DNA of 64,000 bases from the NCBI RefSeq assembly GCF_001685015.1, contig NZ_MAYT01000001.1, positions 804,500 to 868,499 on the forward strand, in the 5' to 3' direction. The stretch's first letter is position 1; every line of letters begins with the position of its first letter. Under the pieces are notes generated by a model. The model searched no databases. It was not told the origin of the DNA and was given only the letters and a program-made list of their open reading frames with translations. Shown one piece after another: positions 16,661 to 25,511 of this stretch. This DNA is from Pseudobacillus wudalianchiensis. GTDB lineage: Bacteria > Bacillota > Bacilli > Bacillales > Domibacillaceae. Position numbers and translations under genes: made by a program.

Positions 16661-17335
16661 ATTACTACTATTCTAACAACCAGTATTACTTCCCAAGTAA
16701 CGAATGCAATACGTGAAGCCATCCTGAAAGGAGAATATGAGCCTGGAAGGAAATTATCAGAAGCTGCCTTGTCAGAACACTACAAGGTTAGCCGAACTCC
16801 GATTAGGGAGGCCTTGAAACAGTTAGAAAGAGAAGGGTTGGTTGAAATTATTCCTCGAGTCGGGACGTGTGTAACAAAACCAACCGAGAAAGAATTGGAT
16901 GAGTTATTTACATTAAAAGAAGTTTTGGAAGGCCTTGCTGCTGGTTTACTAGCAGAACGAGGAAGTGAAAAAGAGATTGAGATCATTCGAAAAGCTGTAA
17001 CTGATATGGAAAAAGCTATTCAAACATCTGATAATGACCTCTATGTTAAGGCCAATGATGCATTCCATGAAGCTATTTTAGATGGAGCAGATAACTCAAA
17101 GCTAAACTTTATGTTAAATATGCTGCTTAATCAAATTCCTTATACTCGCTATGTTTATTTAAGCATTGGTCTTCCTGACCGCCGTAAAAAATCATTAGCA
17201 GAGCACCAAGCAATTTTAAAAGCTATCGAAGATGGAAAGCGTGAGGAAGCAGAAAAAACTATGCGAGAACACGTAAAGTCGAGCGGAATACGCTTAAAAG
17301 AGGCCATAGCCAAAAAGCTATACGAGGGAAAATAA
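16661..17335 (+). CDS. GntR family (FCD) transcriptional regulator
   Basis: 224 residues if translation starts at an ATT codon at 16661. The N-terminal winged helix shows the GntR pattern AILKGEYEPGRKLSEAALSE...SRTPIREALKQLEREGLVEI. The C-terminal all-helical FCD effector domain covers about residues 75-215. FCD regulators usually respond to organic acids or pathway intermediates. The only upstream ATG (16628) lies inside operator site C and has no ribosome binding site, while AAGGAGGG (16646-16653) sits 7 nt before ATT at 16661 and no ATG/GTG/TTG lies in the right place. It is the first gene of a ten-gene catabolic operon and is the likely owner of the repeated ATGGTACATGGTA motif. Confidence 0.88.
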   Translation: MTTILTTSITSQVTNAIREAILKGEYEPGRKLSEAALSEHYKVSRTPIREALKQLEREGLVEIIPRVGTCVTKPTEKELDELFTLKEVLEGLAAGLLAERGSEKEIEIIRKAVTDMEKAIQTSDNDLYVKANDAFHEAILDGADNSKLNFMLNMLLNQIPYTRYVYLSIGLPDRRKKSLAEHQAILKAIEDGKREEAEKTMREHVKSSGIRLKEAIAKKLYEGK

Positions 17336-17354
17336 TTTTAGGGGGAACAAAATT

Positions 17355-18521
17355 ATGAAATTCGGAATTTTCGCAAACCTTAGTGGGCCAGAACGGCATG
17401 AAGAATATTACAAAGTTCTTGATGAAGCTCGCGAGCAAGCTATTTACTGCGATGAAAATGGCTATGATTCTATTTGGTATACAGAACATCATTTTGGACA
17501 TGAAGGAAACGAATTAATTTCAAACCCGATTCTAATGGGAGCAGATATTGCTGCACGTACAAAGAGAATTCGGATTGGGCAAGCAGCTAATGTCATTACT
17601 TTCTGGCATCCTCTTCGTTTGGCGGAGGACATTGCGATGCTTGATCAGCTTAGCAAGGGCCGTGTAGAAGTGGGTTTGGCACGCGGATTATACGGCAGAG
17701 AAGCAGCTAACTTAAACACTTTAGCTGACCCGACAAATCAAGAACAGAACCGCGCAGTGTTTGAAGAAACATTAGAAATATTAAAGAAAGCATGGGAAAA
17801 TCGTTTCTTCGCTCATGAAGGAGAAATTTATCAGTTTCCTCCAAAAGGTCTGAAGTGGAATCATCCGATGAGTCCTGCTTCTCCTGAATTCATGGATATG
17901 GAAAAAGGTGAAATTAATAAAATTTCCTTGATGCCTAGACCGTATCAAAAGCCAATGCCGCCGCTATGGCAGGTGATTGATTCACCGCGTTCCATTAAAT
18001 GGGCTGCGGAAAATAACGTAAAAGGCATGTTCTGGATGCCGACTGTAAAAGAATTAAAAGAACGTTTCGAGCTATATCGTGAAACCGCTTCAAAAGCACG
18101 CGGTTGTGAGGTGCCACTCGGCGAAGGTATTGCTCTGGTACGCGATGTCTACGTTGCCGAAACGATGGAACAAGCCCGCCAAGACGCAGCAGAGGCTGTG
18201 TTGAACAACTATCGTTGGATTTGCCACTGGAGAGGGCTTGGCAATTTAATGGATCCAGGAGAGCAAGTAAAAGAAGGTCAAGAATTAAACTATGACTTCC
18301 TGCATCCGAGAAACTTATTATTTGGTACGCCAGAATATGTAGCTGAAAAAATTCAAGAACTGAAAGAAGAATTGAATTTACAGGAATTACTCTTGTGGGT
18401 AAATCACAATGGATTGCCTCACGACAAAATGATGAAGAGCTTGAAATTATTCACAGAAGAAGTTATGCCTAAATTTGCAAATGAAAATCAGGGGGTAAAA
18501 GTTCATGCTAGAAATTCGTAA
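17355..18521 (+). CDS. LLM class flavin-dependent monooxygenase
   Basis: 388 residues, bacterial luciferase-like TIM-barrel fold. Typical segments are FGIFANLSGPERHEEYY, DSIWYTEHHFGHEG (the EHH pocket), RIRIGQAANVITFWHPLRLA and GRVEVGLARGLYGRE. Such enzymes use reduced FMN made by a separate reductase to oxygenate or cleave a substrate; RutA (pyrimidine ring opening) and the pyridine and trigonelline ring-cleaving oxygenases belong to this class. A flavin reductase and a riboflavin kinase lie in the same operon, which supports a two-component system. The gene starts 19 nt after gntR and overlaps the next gene by 17 nt. The substrate is not shown by the sequence. Confidence 0.88.
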   Translation: MKFGIFANLSGPERHEEYYKVLDEAREQAIYCDENGYDSIWYTEHHFGHEGNELISNPILMGADIAARTKRIRIGQAANVITFWHPLRLAEDIAMLDQLSKGRVEVGLARGLYGREAANLNTLADPTNQEQNRAVFEETLEILKKAWENRFFAHEGEIYQFPPKGLKWNHPMSPASPEFMDMEKGEINKISLMPRPYQKPMPPLWQVIDSPRSIKWAAENNVKGMFWMPTVKELKERFELYRETASKARGCEVPLGEGIALVRDVYVAETMEQARQDAAEAVLNNYRWICHWRGLGNLMDPGEQVKEGQELNYDFLHPRNLLFGTPEYVAEKIQELKEELNLQELLLWVNHNGLPHDKMMKSLKLFTEEVMPKFANENQGVKVHARNS

Positions 18522-19083
18522 AGTATACACAGCTATTGAAGAAACTCGCATTGAAGGCGGCAGAAAGCTAGAAACACCAATTAAGATGATTGCAGCCATG
18601 CTGGTGATGAAAAATCCATGGGCTGGCAAAGGCTTTGTGGAGAACTTAATGCCAGAGATTAACGAGTATGCGCCAGAAATTGGCGAGGTATTAGTAAAAG
18701 AATTGTTCAAGCACATTAATTGTGCAGATGATGTTGAAGCGTTTGGAAAAGCGGCAATTGTTGGGGTAGATGGAGAGGTAGAACATGCTTCTGCTTTCAT
18801 CCATACATTAAAGTTTGGAAACAAGTTCCGGGATGCTGTACAAGCAAAAAGCATATTACCTTTTACAAATAAGCGTAGTGGAGCAGGATCGGCAGTCATC
18901 ATTCCAATGGTTCATAAAAATGATGAATCGCAGCGTTCTCACTATATCACATTTGAAGCTTCTATTCCGGATGCACCGCGGGCAGATGAAATTGTAGTCG
19001 CGATTGGCGCTTCTACAGGCGGCCGTCCGTTCCCTAGAACAGGAAATCGCCATCAAGATATGGTTGAAATGGGGCTTGTTTAA
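18505..19083 (+). CDS. DUF1185 / amino acid synthesis family protein
   Basis: 192 residues. It matches the PF06684 (AA_synth, DUF1185) family as I know it, with EIRKVYTAIEETRIEGGRK at the start and GSAVIIPMVHKN and VAIGASTGGRPFPRTGNRHQDM near the end. Known structures of this family have a chorismate-mutase-like fold, related in shape to YjgF/RutC proteins. Members often sit beside LLM monooxygenases. The function is unproven. GGGGG lies before the ATG within the end of the monooxygenase gene; the stop overlaps the next start (TAATG). I infer a role on a reactive product of the monooxygenase, as RutC has in the Rut pathway. Confidence 0.85.
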   Translation: MLEIRKVYTAIEETRIEGGRKLETPIKMIAAMLVMKNPWAGKGFVENLMPEINEYAPEIGEVLVKELFKHINCADDVEAFGKAAIVGVDGEVEHASAFIHTLKFGNKFRDAVQAKSILPFTNKRSGAGSAVIIPMVHKNDESQRSHYITFEASIPDAPRADEIVVAIGASTGGRPFPRTGNRHQDMVEMGLV

Positions 19084-19889
19084 TGCCAATTGCAGTGTGT
19101 GATCAGGGAGTTATTCGTTATGAAGAAAAAGGAATGGGAGAACCGCTTATCCTTATTCATGGTGTCGGCTTAGATCATACAATGTGGGAAAAACAAGTGG
19201 AGGGCTTATCAAAGCACTTTCGTGTAATTGTATATGATATGGTCGGGCATGGAGGATCTGAGCATCCTCCTGCTCCTTATACACTTTCTCAATTTGTAGA
19301 ACAGTTAGCTGAACTGATGAATTATCTAAAGATCGGGAAAAGTCACGTTATCGGCTTTTCAATGGGCGGAATGGTTGCGCAGGCTTTTGCATTAAAATAT
19401 CAAGAAAAAATGAAAACGCTGACAATTATGAGTGCCGTAGCGAATCGAACAGCAGAACAAAGAAAAGCTATCCTTTTAAGAGTGGAAGAGGTAAGGAAAA
19501 CAGGAGCGGCATCGACAATTGAGCCGGCGATCCAACGGTGGTTTAATAAAGAATTTATAAAGAAAGAAAAAGCGATAGTCGATCGTATCCGAAAGAGGCT
19601 TGAAACCAATGATCCATCTTCCTACTTAGCAGCCTATACACTATTTGCTACAGCAGATGAAGCGTTATGGCCTAGCCTTAAGCAAATTAGCCAGCCGACG
19701 TTTATCCTCACAGGAGAACATGATATTGGTTCAAATCCAGCAATGGCAAAGCAAATGCATCATGAAATTGCACATTCAGAGGTTTTAATTGTACCGGGGA
19801 TGAAACATATGCTGCCAATAGAAGGAGCGGATACTGTAAATAAAGCAATTAGATTTTTCATTGAAAAACAAGCAATTCCAGCAAAGTGA
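19083..19889 (+). CDS. Alpha/beta-fold hydrolase
   Basis: 268 residues. The oxyanion region LILIHGVGLDHTMWE, the nucleophile elbow GFSMGGMVAQ (Ser in G-F-S-M-G), an acid in TGEHDIGSN and the late histidine in GMKHMLPIE make a complete catalytic triad. It resembles RutD, 3-oxoadipate enol-lactonase and similar C-C or amide/ester hydrolases. It overlaps the preceding stop by one base and lies 12 nt before the first aldehyde dehydrogenase. In this operon it could hydrolyse an enamide, formamide or lactone produced by ring cleavage; that step is inferred. Confidence 0.88.
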   Translation: MPIAVCDQGVIRYEEKGMGEPLILIHGVGLDHTMWEKQVEGLSKHFRVIVYDMVGHGGSEHPPAPYTLSQFVEQLAELMNYLKIGKSHVIGFSMGGMVAQAFALKYQEKMKTLTIMSAVANRTAEQRKAILLRVEEVRKTGAASTIEPAIQRWFNKEFIKKEKAIVDRIRKRLETNDPSSYLAAYTLFATADEALWPSLKQISQPTFILTGEHDIGSNPAMAKQMHHEIAHSEVLIVPGMKHMLPIEGADTVNKAIRFFIEKQAIPAK

Positions 19890-19901
19890 GGAGGGGACAG
19901 G

Positions 19902-21401
19902 ATGACAGAGTCAGTTAAAACAAAGCTAAAAAAATACCATATGTATATAAACGGTGAATGGGTAGGATCAACGAGCGGAGAATATTTTCCTAGTTATAAT
20001 CCAGCTACAGGTGAACCGTGGTGCTATGTGGCAAAGGGAACGGCGGAAGATGTAGACCTTGCTGTCAAAGCAGCCCATCAAGCATTTTTAAATTCAGAGT
20101 GGTCAACAATGACGTACACTGAGAGGGGGCGTCTTGTTCGCAGGCTTGGTGAACTCATTGCTGAACGTGTAGAAGAGCTAGCGCAATTCGAAACGCTGGA
20201 TAATGGGAAATTAATCCGTGAAATGCGCGGTCAGTTAAAGTACCTCCCTGAGTTCTTCTATTACTACGCAGGACTAGCAGACAAAATTCACGGAGAAACA
20301 CTGCCGATTGATAAAAAAGATATGTTTGTGTTCACTTCAAGGGAACCGCTCGGAGTTGTTGCTGCTATTACACCTTGGAATTCACCTCTTTATTTAACAA
20401 CCCTTAAACTAGCACCTGCCCTTGTCGCAGGGAATACGATTGTGATTAAACCTTCGGAAATGACGTCAGCCTCCTTATTAGAATTAGTTAAGCTCGTTGA
20501 AGAAGCTGGTTTTCCACCTGGAGTTGTTAACGTTGTGACTGGTTTCGGTATGCCGGTTGGTGATTCATTAACATCACATCCACTTGTGAGACGTGTGGCT
20601 TTTACTGGTGGAGCAGAATCGGCTCGCCATGTAGTCCGCAATTCAGCAGAAAACTTTGCAAAAGTAACGCTTGAACTTGGAGGGAAATCTCCAAATATTG
20701 TATTTGATGATGCAGATCCAGATAACGCAGCTATGGGAATTATTGCTGGGATTTTTGGGGCATCTGGTCAAAGCTGTGTCGCTGGTTCACGGGCATTTTT
20801 ACATGTGGACATCTACGATAAAGTGATGGAAAGACTCATTGATCGTGTGTCTAAAATTAAAGTCGGTGACCCGCTTCAAGATGAAACAGAAATGGGGCCT
20901 CTTGCCACGCAAGCACAATTAGAACGTGTAGAACGGTATGTAGCTATTGGACTAGAGGACGGAGGAAAAATAGCTTATGGAGGCAAAAAACCGGAACATT
21001 TAACGAAGGGATGGTATTTTGAACCAACTATTTTCGAACATACAGATCACGCATCTCGTATTACAAAAGAAGAAATTTTTGGACCGGTATTAAGTATCAT
21101 TCCATTTAAAAGTGAGGAAGAGGTTATTCAACTGGCTAACAGTACGGACTATGGTTTGGCAGCTGGCATATGGGTGAAGGACATAGCGAAGGCTCATCGT
21201 GTAGCGAAGGCTGTTCGGGCAGGAATTGTTTGGGTGAACACATATCGGAGTATCTCTCCAATTGCACCCATTGGAGGTTCGGGACTCAGCGGTTATGGCA
21301 GAGAAAGCGGCTATGAGGCCATTCACGAATATACACAGAGTAAAGTTGTTTGGATCAATACATCATCTGAACCAATGCCAGATCCATTTATTATGCGGTA
21401 A
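19902..21401 (+). CDS. Aldehyde dehydrogenase (first of two)
   Basis: 499 residues, full-length NAD(P)-dependent ALDH. N-terminal HMYINGEWV, cofactor loop TPWNSPLYLTTLKLAPAL and FTGGAESARH, catalytic glutamate E258 in LELGGKSPN and nucleophile C292 in ASGQSCVAG. It ends with the oligomerisation tail ESGYEAIHEYTQSKVVW. The sequence character is of the betaine/hydroxymuconic-semialdehyde branch, but the substrate is not certain. GAGG precedes the ATG. It could oxidise the aldehyde that remains after ring opening and hydrolysis. Confidence 0.9.
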   Translation: MTESVKTKLKKYHMYINGEWVGSTSGEYFPSYNPATGEPWCYVAKGTAEDVDLAVKAAHQAFLNSEWSTMTYTERGRLVRRLGELIAERVEELAQFETLDNGKLIREMRGQLKYLPEFFYYYAGLADKIHGETLPIDKKDMFVFTSREPLGVVAAITPWNSPLYLTTLKLAPALVAGNTIVIKPSEMTSASLLELVKLVEEAGFPPGVVNVVTGFGMPVGDSLTSHPLVRRVAFTGGAESARHVVRNSAENFAKVTLELGGKSPNIVFDDADPDNAAMGIIAGIFGASGQSCVAGSRAFLHVDIYDKVMERLIDRVSKIKVGDPLQDETEMGPLATQAQLERVERYVAIGLEDGGKIAYGGKKPEHLTKGWYFEPTIFEHTDHASRITKEEIFGPVLSIIPFKSEEEVIQLANSTDYGLAAGIWVKDIAKAHRVAKAVRAGIVWVNTYRSISPIAPIGGSGLSGYGRESGYEAIHEYTQSKVVWINTSSEPMPDPFIMR

Positions 21402-21456
21402 AAGAGCATAGATGACCGAAAAGACATCAGAGATTGACCAAAGGGAGGAGATTTCA

Positions 21457-22017
21457 ATGAAGTTATTGGGGATTTCAGGAACAATTACAGGATCAAAAAC
21501 AAAGACAGTAATCGAGAAATTATTAGAAGAAGTAAAAAATAATTATCCGGAGATCGAGGTAGAATTACTGGATTTAAAAGATTACAAGGTTGAGTTCTGT
21601 GATGGTCGCGATCCTTCGACTTATAGTGGAGATACGAAGAAAGTGATCGATTTAGTGTCCTCAGCTGACTTTTACATTATTGGTACACCAATTTTCCAAG
21701 GTTCCTTGACTGGGGCGCTGAAAAATTTGTTTGATTTAGTTCCTCCTAAAGTTTTTCGCAATAAGGTAATTGGGTTCGCTGCTACAGGAGGCACATATCA
21801 GCACTATTTAGTCATTGAGAACCAATTGAAACCAATCGCCGGTTACTTCAGAGCATATGTTACACCGGGTTCTGTCTATGTGCAACACGACCATTTTAAC
21901 GCTCAGGGAGAACTGGTCGATGAACATGTTTTAGAACGAATCGCTAATTTAAGCAACGAGATTGTTTCAATGCAAAAGGCATTAAAGGGAAATCGGCATG
22001 AGTATCAGCACAGCTGA
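21457..22017 (+). CDS. NADPH-dependent FMN reductase
   Basis: 186 residues, flavodoxin-like fold of the FMN_red family. LLGISGTITGSKTKTVIEKL binds the FMN phosphate; GTPIFQGSLTGALKNLFDLV is the conserved middle motif. It supplies reduced FMN, most likely to the LLM monooxygenase in the same operon. The ATG at 21457 follows GGGAGG; an upstream in-frame ATG (21412) lacks a ribosome binding site. It overlaps the riboflavin kinase gene by 20 nt, so the two are translationally linked. Confidence 0.88.
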   Translation: MKLLGISGTITGSKTKTVIEKLLEEVKNNYPEIEVELLDLKDYKVEFCDGRDPSTYSGDTKKVIDLVSSADFYIIGTPIFQGSLTGALKNLFDLVPPKVFRNKVIGFAATGGTYQHYLVIENQLKPIAGYFRAYVTPGSVYVQHDHFNAQGELVDEHVLERIANLSNEIVSMQKALKGNRHEYQHS

Positions 22018-22438
22018 AAATGTAACTATGTCAAAAAATAAGGGAGAAACCGGTCGCCTTAAAAAGCGGATTGGCACTATGACAGGTAAAGTGGTTCGTG
22101 GAAATAAAATCGGCCGCACAATTGGTTTTCCAACGGCAAACTTATCAATTGACAAAGAAGATCTCTCTTTAGAAAAGGGTGTGTACGGTGTTCGTGTTTT
22201 TCATGACAATCATCTATACCTTGGAATAATGAATATTGGAACACGTCCAACAATTAACAGCAAGGATTTGAAAATCCATTATGAGGTGCATATTTTAAAC
22301 TTTAGTCAAATGATTTACGATCAGATACTGACGATAGATGTATGCTTCTTTATACGAAAAGAAACAAAATTTAATTCTTTAGATCAGCTCGTGGGACAAA
22401 TAACAAGGGACATTGATTTTGTTCAAAAGAGATTTTAA
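21998..22438 (+). CDS. Stand-alone riboflavin kinase (flavokinase domain only)
   Basis: 146 residues. It corresponds to the C-terminal kinase half of RibF: GKVVRGNKIGRTIGFPTANL carries the nucleotide loop and PTAN metal motif, then GVYGVRV, GIMNIGTRPTI and EVHILNFSQMIYDQ, and IRKETKF. The FAD-synthetase half is absent. It converts riboflavin to FMN. B. subtilis RibR is a known parallel: a separate flavokinase in an operon with an LLM monooxygenase. Here it would secure FMN for the monooxygenase/reductase pair. AAAGGGA precedes the ATG, which lies within the end of the reductase gene. An internal ATG at 22028 lacks a ribosome binding site. Confidence 0.9.
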   Translation: MSISTAENVTMSKNKGETGRLKKRIGTMTGKVVRGNKIGRTIGFPTANLSIDKEDLSLEKGVYGVRVFHDNHLYLGIMNIGTRPTINSKDLKIHYEVHILNFSQMIYDQILTIDVCFFIRKETKFNSLDQLVGQITRDIDFVQKRF

Positions 22439-22485
22439 GAACAAAGCAACAGTCAATATGTTTTTCCCTAGGTAGGAGGGTCATC

Positions 22486-22779
22486 ATGAATCCAGCAGTA
22501 GAAGAGAGAATACATTTAAATGATTTATCGTTTATACGCTTGTGCTCTGAAAATTACGGAATTAACAAGGGGATTTACAATACGATTGACGCTTGGTTTT
22601 ACAGCCAGGGTGTAACGAATATTTTGGACCGCCGCAAAAATATTTTATTTTTTCTTGATTATTTACAGAGAAAAAACGGGGAATCAAGATCGAAACAAAA
22701 GTTTGGAAACGGGGGCTTGACTATGAATTTACGGGAGTATTTTACCGGAACCTATTCAAAAACAGCCTCTAATTTCTAA
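22486..22779 (+). CDS. Orphan 97-residue protein in the catabolic operon
   Basis: I do not recognise a family. AGGAGGG lies 6-7 nt before the ATG, so it is very likely translated. The N-terminal two thirds are mixed alpha/aromatic (SFIRLCSENYGINKGIYNTI, FFLDYLQRKNGE); the tail after residue 65 is basic, then Gly/Thr-rich. There is no signal peptide or clear membrane segment. It lies between the riboflavin kinase and the second aldehyde dehydrogenase in the same direction, so it belongs to the operon. It could be a small subunit or a remnant of a larger gene. Confidence 0.6.
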   Translation: MNPAVEERIHLNDLSFIRLCSENYGINKGIYNTIDAWFYSQGVTNILDRRKNILFFLDYLQRKNGESRSKQKFGNGGLTMNLREYFTGTYSKTASNF

Positions 22780-22816
22780 GATTAGTATGTTCATGAAAGG
22801 GAGGACTGGAAATAGC

Positions 22817-24259
22817 ATGGCCCATGTAGATAGCATAATGAGAAAACAGCTGCTTATTAACGGAAAGTGGGTAGACACAAAAGAATACACTTCCTTGCGC
22901 TCGCCTTATTCAGAAGAAATCATTGCAGAGGTTCCTCTGGCTACAGAATTAGAGGTTGATCAAGCGGTTGAAGCAGCATACAAAGCACGTAAAGTAATGG
23001 CGAAACTGCCTGCCTACCAACGCGCGGAGATCTTAGAAAATCTCGTTCGGATACTGGAAGAGCGAAGAGAAGAAGCAGCTGGAATTATTGCCCTAGAAGC
23101 AGCGAAACCCATAACAACAGCAAGAGGTGAAGTAGCCCGGACTATCGAAACTTATAAGTTTGCGGCGGAAGAAGCAAAGAGAATTCATGGTGAAACATTG
23201 CCGTTAGATGCTGCGAGTGGTGGTGTCAACAGACTTGCTTATACGATGCGCGAACCGATAGGGGTCATTGGAGCTATTACTCCTTTTAACTTTCCTATGA
23301 ATCTTGTTGCTCACAAGGTGGGGCCGGCAATTGCGAGCGGCAATACTATTGTTTTGAAACCTGCTTCACAAACGCCACTGTCTTCATTTTTTATTGCAGA
23401 GCTTCTTCAGGAAGCTGGATTGCCAGAAGGAGCGCTTAATGTTATTACAGGGAGCGGAAGAATCGTAGGGGATAAAATTGTGACCGATGATAGGGTGAGT
23501 ATGATCACATTTACAGGGAGCCCGGCAGTCGGTATCGGTATTAGAAATAAAGCAGGTTTGAAAAAAGTAACGTTAGAGCTTGGATCAAATGCTGCTGTAA
23601 TTATCGATAAGGGAGTCGATGTGGATAAGATTATCTCCCGGTGTGTAACAGGAGCTTTTTCTTTCCAAGGCCAGGTTTGTATCTCCTTACAGAGAATCTA
23701 CATTTACGAAGGATTGTATGATGAGTTTGTTGAAAAATTTGTTGCAGAAACAAACAGTTTAACATTAGGTGATCCGCTTGATGAAAAAACAGATGTATCG
23801 GCATTAATTACGCCTGGAGATGTTGACCGCACCTTGGAATGGATAAGAGAAGCTGAACAATCGGGAGTGAAAATAGCTGCAGGTGGAAAAGCAGAAGACA
23901 ATATGCTTTATCCTACTGTTCTCTTGGAAGCTCCGGCAGATTTAAGAGTATCTTGTCAGGAAGTATTTGCCCCAATTGTTTTAATCAATAAAGTAAAATC
24001 AGTTGAAGAAGCAATTGAGAAAGTGAATGACTCACGTTACGGACTGCAAGCAGGCATATATACTAATGATATTCATACTGCCTTAGAGGCGGCGGATCAT
24101 CTGCAGGTTGGAGGAGTAATGATTAACGATATTCCAACATTTAGGGTTGATAATATGCCGTATGGGGGAGTGAAAGAAAGCGGGACTGGACGCGAAGGGC
24201 TAAAATACGCTGTAGAAGAAATGACAGAATTAAAGCTTGTTGTTTGGAACCGTAATTAG
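22817..24259 (+). CDS. Aldehyde dehydrogenase (second of two)
   Basis: 480 residues. N-terminal QLLINGKWV, cofactor loop ITPFNFPMNLVAHKVGPAI and FTGSPAVGIGI, catalytic E254 in TLELGSNAAV and nucleophile C288 in FSFQGQVCIS. The usual GGK after the glutamate is GSN here, as in the lactaldehyde/GapN-like or phosphonoacetaldehyde-type branch. The ATG at 22817 follows GGGAGG at a longish 13 nt; ATG codons further up lack a site. It probably acts on a second aldehyde in the same pathway, for instance a C3 or C4 semialdehyde. Confidence 0.88.
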   Translation: MAHVDSIMRKQLLINGKWVDTKEYTSLRSPYSEEIIAEVPLATELEVDQAVEAAYKARKVMAKLPAYQRAEILENLVRILEERREEAAGIIALEAAKPITTARGEVARTIETYKFAAEEAKRIHGETLPLDAASGGVNRLAYTMREPIGVIGAITPFNFPMNLVAHKVGPAIASGNTIVLKPASQTPLSSFFIAELLQEAGLPEGALNVITGSGRIVGDKIVTDDRVSMITFTGSPAVGIGIRNKAGLKKVTLELGSNAAVIIDKGVDVDKIISRCVTGAFSFQGQVCISLQRIYIYEGLYDEFVEKFVAETNSLTLGDPLDEKTDVSALITPGDVDRTLEWIREAEQSGVKIAAGGKAEDNMLYPTVLLEAPADLRVSCQEVFAPIVLINKVKSVEEAIEKVNDSRYGLQAGIYTNDIHTALEAADHLQVGGVMINDIPTFRVDNMPYGGVKESGTGREGLKYAVEEMTELKLVVWNRN

Positions 24260-24271
24260 GGGGATGCGAAA

Positions 24272-24529
24272 ATGGCTTATTATGCAGCCATGTTGTATAT
24301 GATTGATCCTGTAAGGAATGAAAAGACTAGGCCGCTTCATATAGCCTATTTAGATGAATTGGATCAGCAGGGAAAAATCTATGCAAGAGGTCCTTTTTTG
24401 GACGGATCAGGAGGGCTTGTTGTGTACATTGCTGACACCTTTGAGGAAGCCTTTTCTTTGGCAGTAAGAGATCCGCATGTTGTTGGAAGAGCTCGACGGC
24501 TAGAAATAAAGGAATGGCACATTGTATAA
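24272..24529 (+). CDS. YciI family protein
   Basis: 85 residues, a ferredoxin-like small protein of the YciI/DGPF type: AMLYMIDPVRNEKTRPLHIAYLDEL, then GKIYARGPFLDGSGGLVVYIADTFEEAFSLAVRDP and a final EIKEWHIV. YciI proteins are related to muconolactone isomerase and dehalogenase-like helper enzymes and often sit in aromatic or halo-compound pathways. Their conserved His and Asp (H23 and D28 region here) are present. It is the last gene of the operon, 12 nt after the second aldehyde dehydrogenase. Confidence 0.85.
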   Translation: MAYYAAMLYMIDPVRNEKTRPLHIAYLDELDQQGKIYARGPFLDGSGGLVVYIADTFEEAFSLAVRDPHVVGRARRLEIKEWHIV

Positions 24530-24643
24530 AAAATAACTAGATATTTGAATACAAAAGAAGAAGAAATCTAAGCAATTGAGGTGTATGGGTAATTTTTTGA
24601 TTATTCAGTTTAATGGGGTGCTACAAAGTTAGCTTCCTATACA

Positions 24644-24684
24644 GATAATGTTTCTTTTCGCAAAGTCTGGCATGGTACATGGTA
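24644..24684 (+). promoter_or_regulatory. Operator site D upstream of the isochorismatase gene
   Basis: The full motif ATGGTACATGGTA is at 24672-24684, 88 bases before the gene. GATAAT (24644-24649) is a plausible -10 box 22 bases before it, with a poor -35 (CTACAA). The arrangement copies that of the other sites. Confidence 0.6.
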
Positions 24685-24771
24685 GTCTTTAAGCCTTGCA
24701 GCATGATGTTGTGAAATAACTGAGCGAAAGAAATAAGGAAAACAGGAGAGGCAAATTGGGAGTGAGGCAAA

Positions 24772-25437
24772 ATGGATTTGGAAAAAACAGCTCTTTTATT
24801 GATTGATCTTCAAAAAGAAAGCGGTACCTCGGATGTTGTCGGGATGAGTGAAGTCGTTCAAAATGCCAAGACACTTATTGACGCATGCCGCCAGCAGGGG
24901 CTACCTGTGATTTATACCCGCCATATTAGCAGGGCCGATGCCATCGGTCTTGCTAACAAAGAACCGGTCAACAAGCAGGGAGAACCGATTTATTATAACA
25001 ATCAAACAAATACGATTGAAATTATTGATGAGATAAAGCCTCAAGCAAACGACATTGTTATTGATAAATACAGATATAGCGGTTTTTATGAATCAAGCCT
25101 TGATTTAATGCTTAAGAGTTTAGGTGTTAAACATTTGATTGTTGGAGGAGTACTCACAGACTGTTGTGTGCTAGCTACAGTTTTGGACGCTTATTACCGG
25201 GATTATCAAGTTAATCTTGTTAAAGATATGTGTGGAACTACAACCTTAGGCGCCCATATGGCATCCATACTCATGATGGTCAATTGGATATATGACCTTA
25301 AAGTTTATGATACGGAGCAGATAGTGAGCCAATTAAATGGAGAGGAGTTCCGCGTATGGGAATCATCCAGCCCGGATCAACTCCAGTTTTCACCGGATAA
25401 TCTAAAAACAGTGTTTTCACGGCTCTCAGATAAGTAG
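24772..25437 (+). CDS. Isochorismatase-family cysteine hydrolase (amidase type)
   Basis: 221 residues. The catalytic triad is D12 (LLIDLQ), K99 (VIDKYRYSGF) and C132 (GVLTDCCVLATV). The cis-peptide-type GV-L segment is normal. Members include nicotinamidase, N-carbamoylsarcosine amidase and ureidoacrylate hydrolase RutB; the DK-R-S-F pattern is that of the amidases. The gene has its own operator site D upstream and precedes an NCS1 permease by about 75 nt. I infer hydrolysis of an amide, formamide or ureido group in the pathway of this region. Confidence 0.87.
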   Translation: MDLEKTALLLIDLQKESGTSDVVGMSEVVQNAKTLIDACRQQGLPVIYTRHISRADAIGLANKEPVNKQGEPIYYNNQTNTIEIIDEIKPQANDIVIDKYRYSGFYESSLDLMLKSLGVKHLIVGGVLTDCCVLATVLDAYYRDYQVNLVKDMCGTTTLGAHMASILMMVNWIYDLKVYDTEQIVSQLNGEEFRVWESSSPDQLQFSPDNLKTVFSRLSDK

Positions 25438-25511
25438 TCTCAGTAGGAATTTTCTAACTGTGAACTATGAAAAGAAAGTACGTATGTATACTCAAAAAGG
25501 GGGGAATTCAT

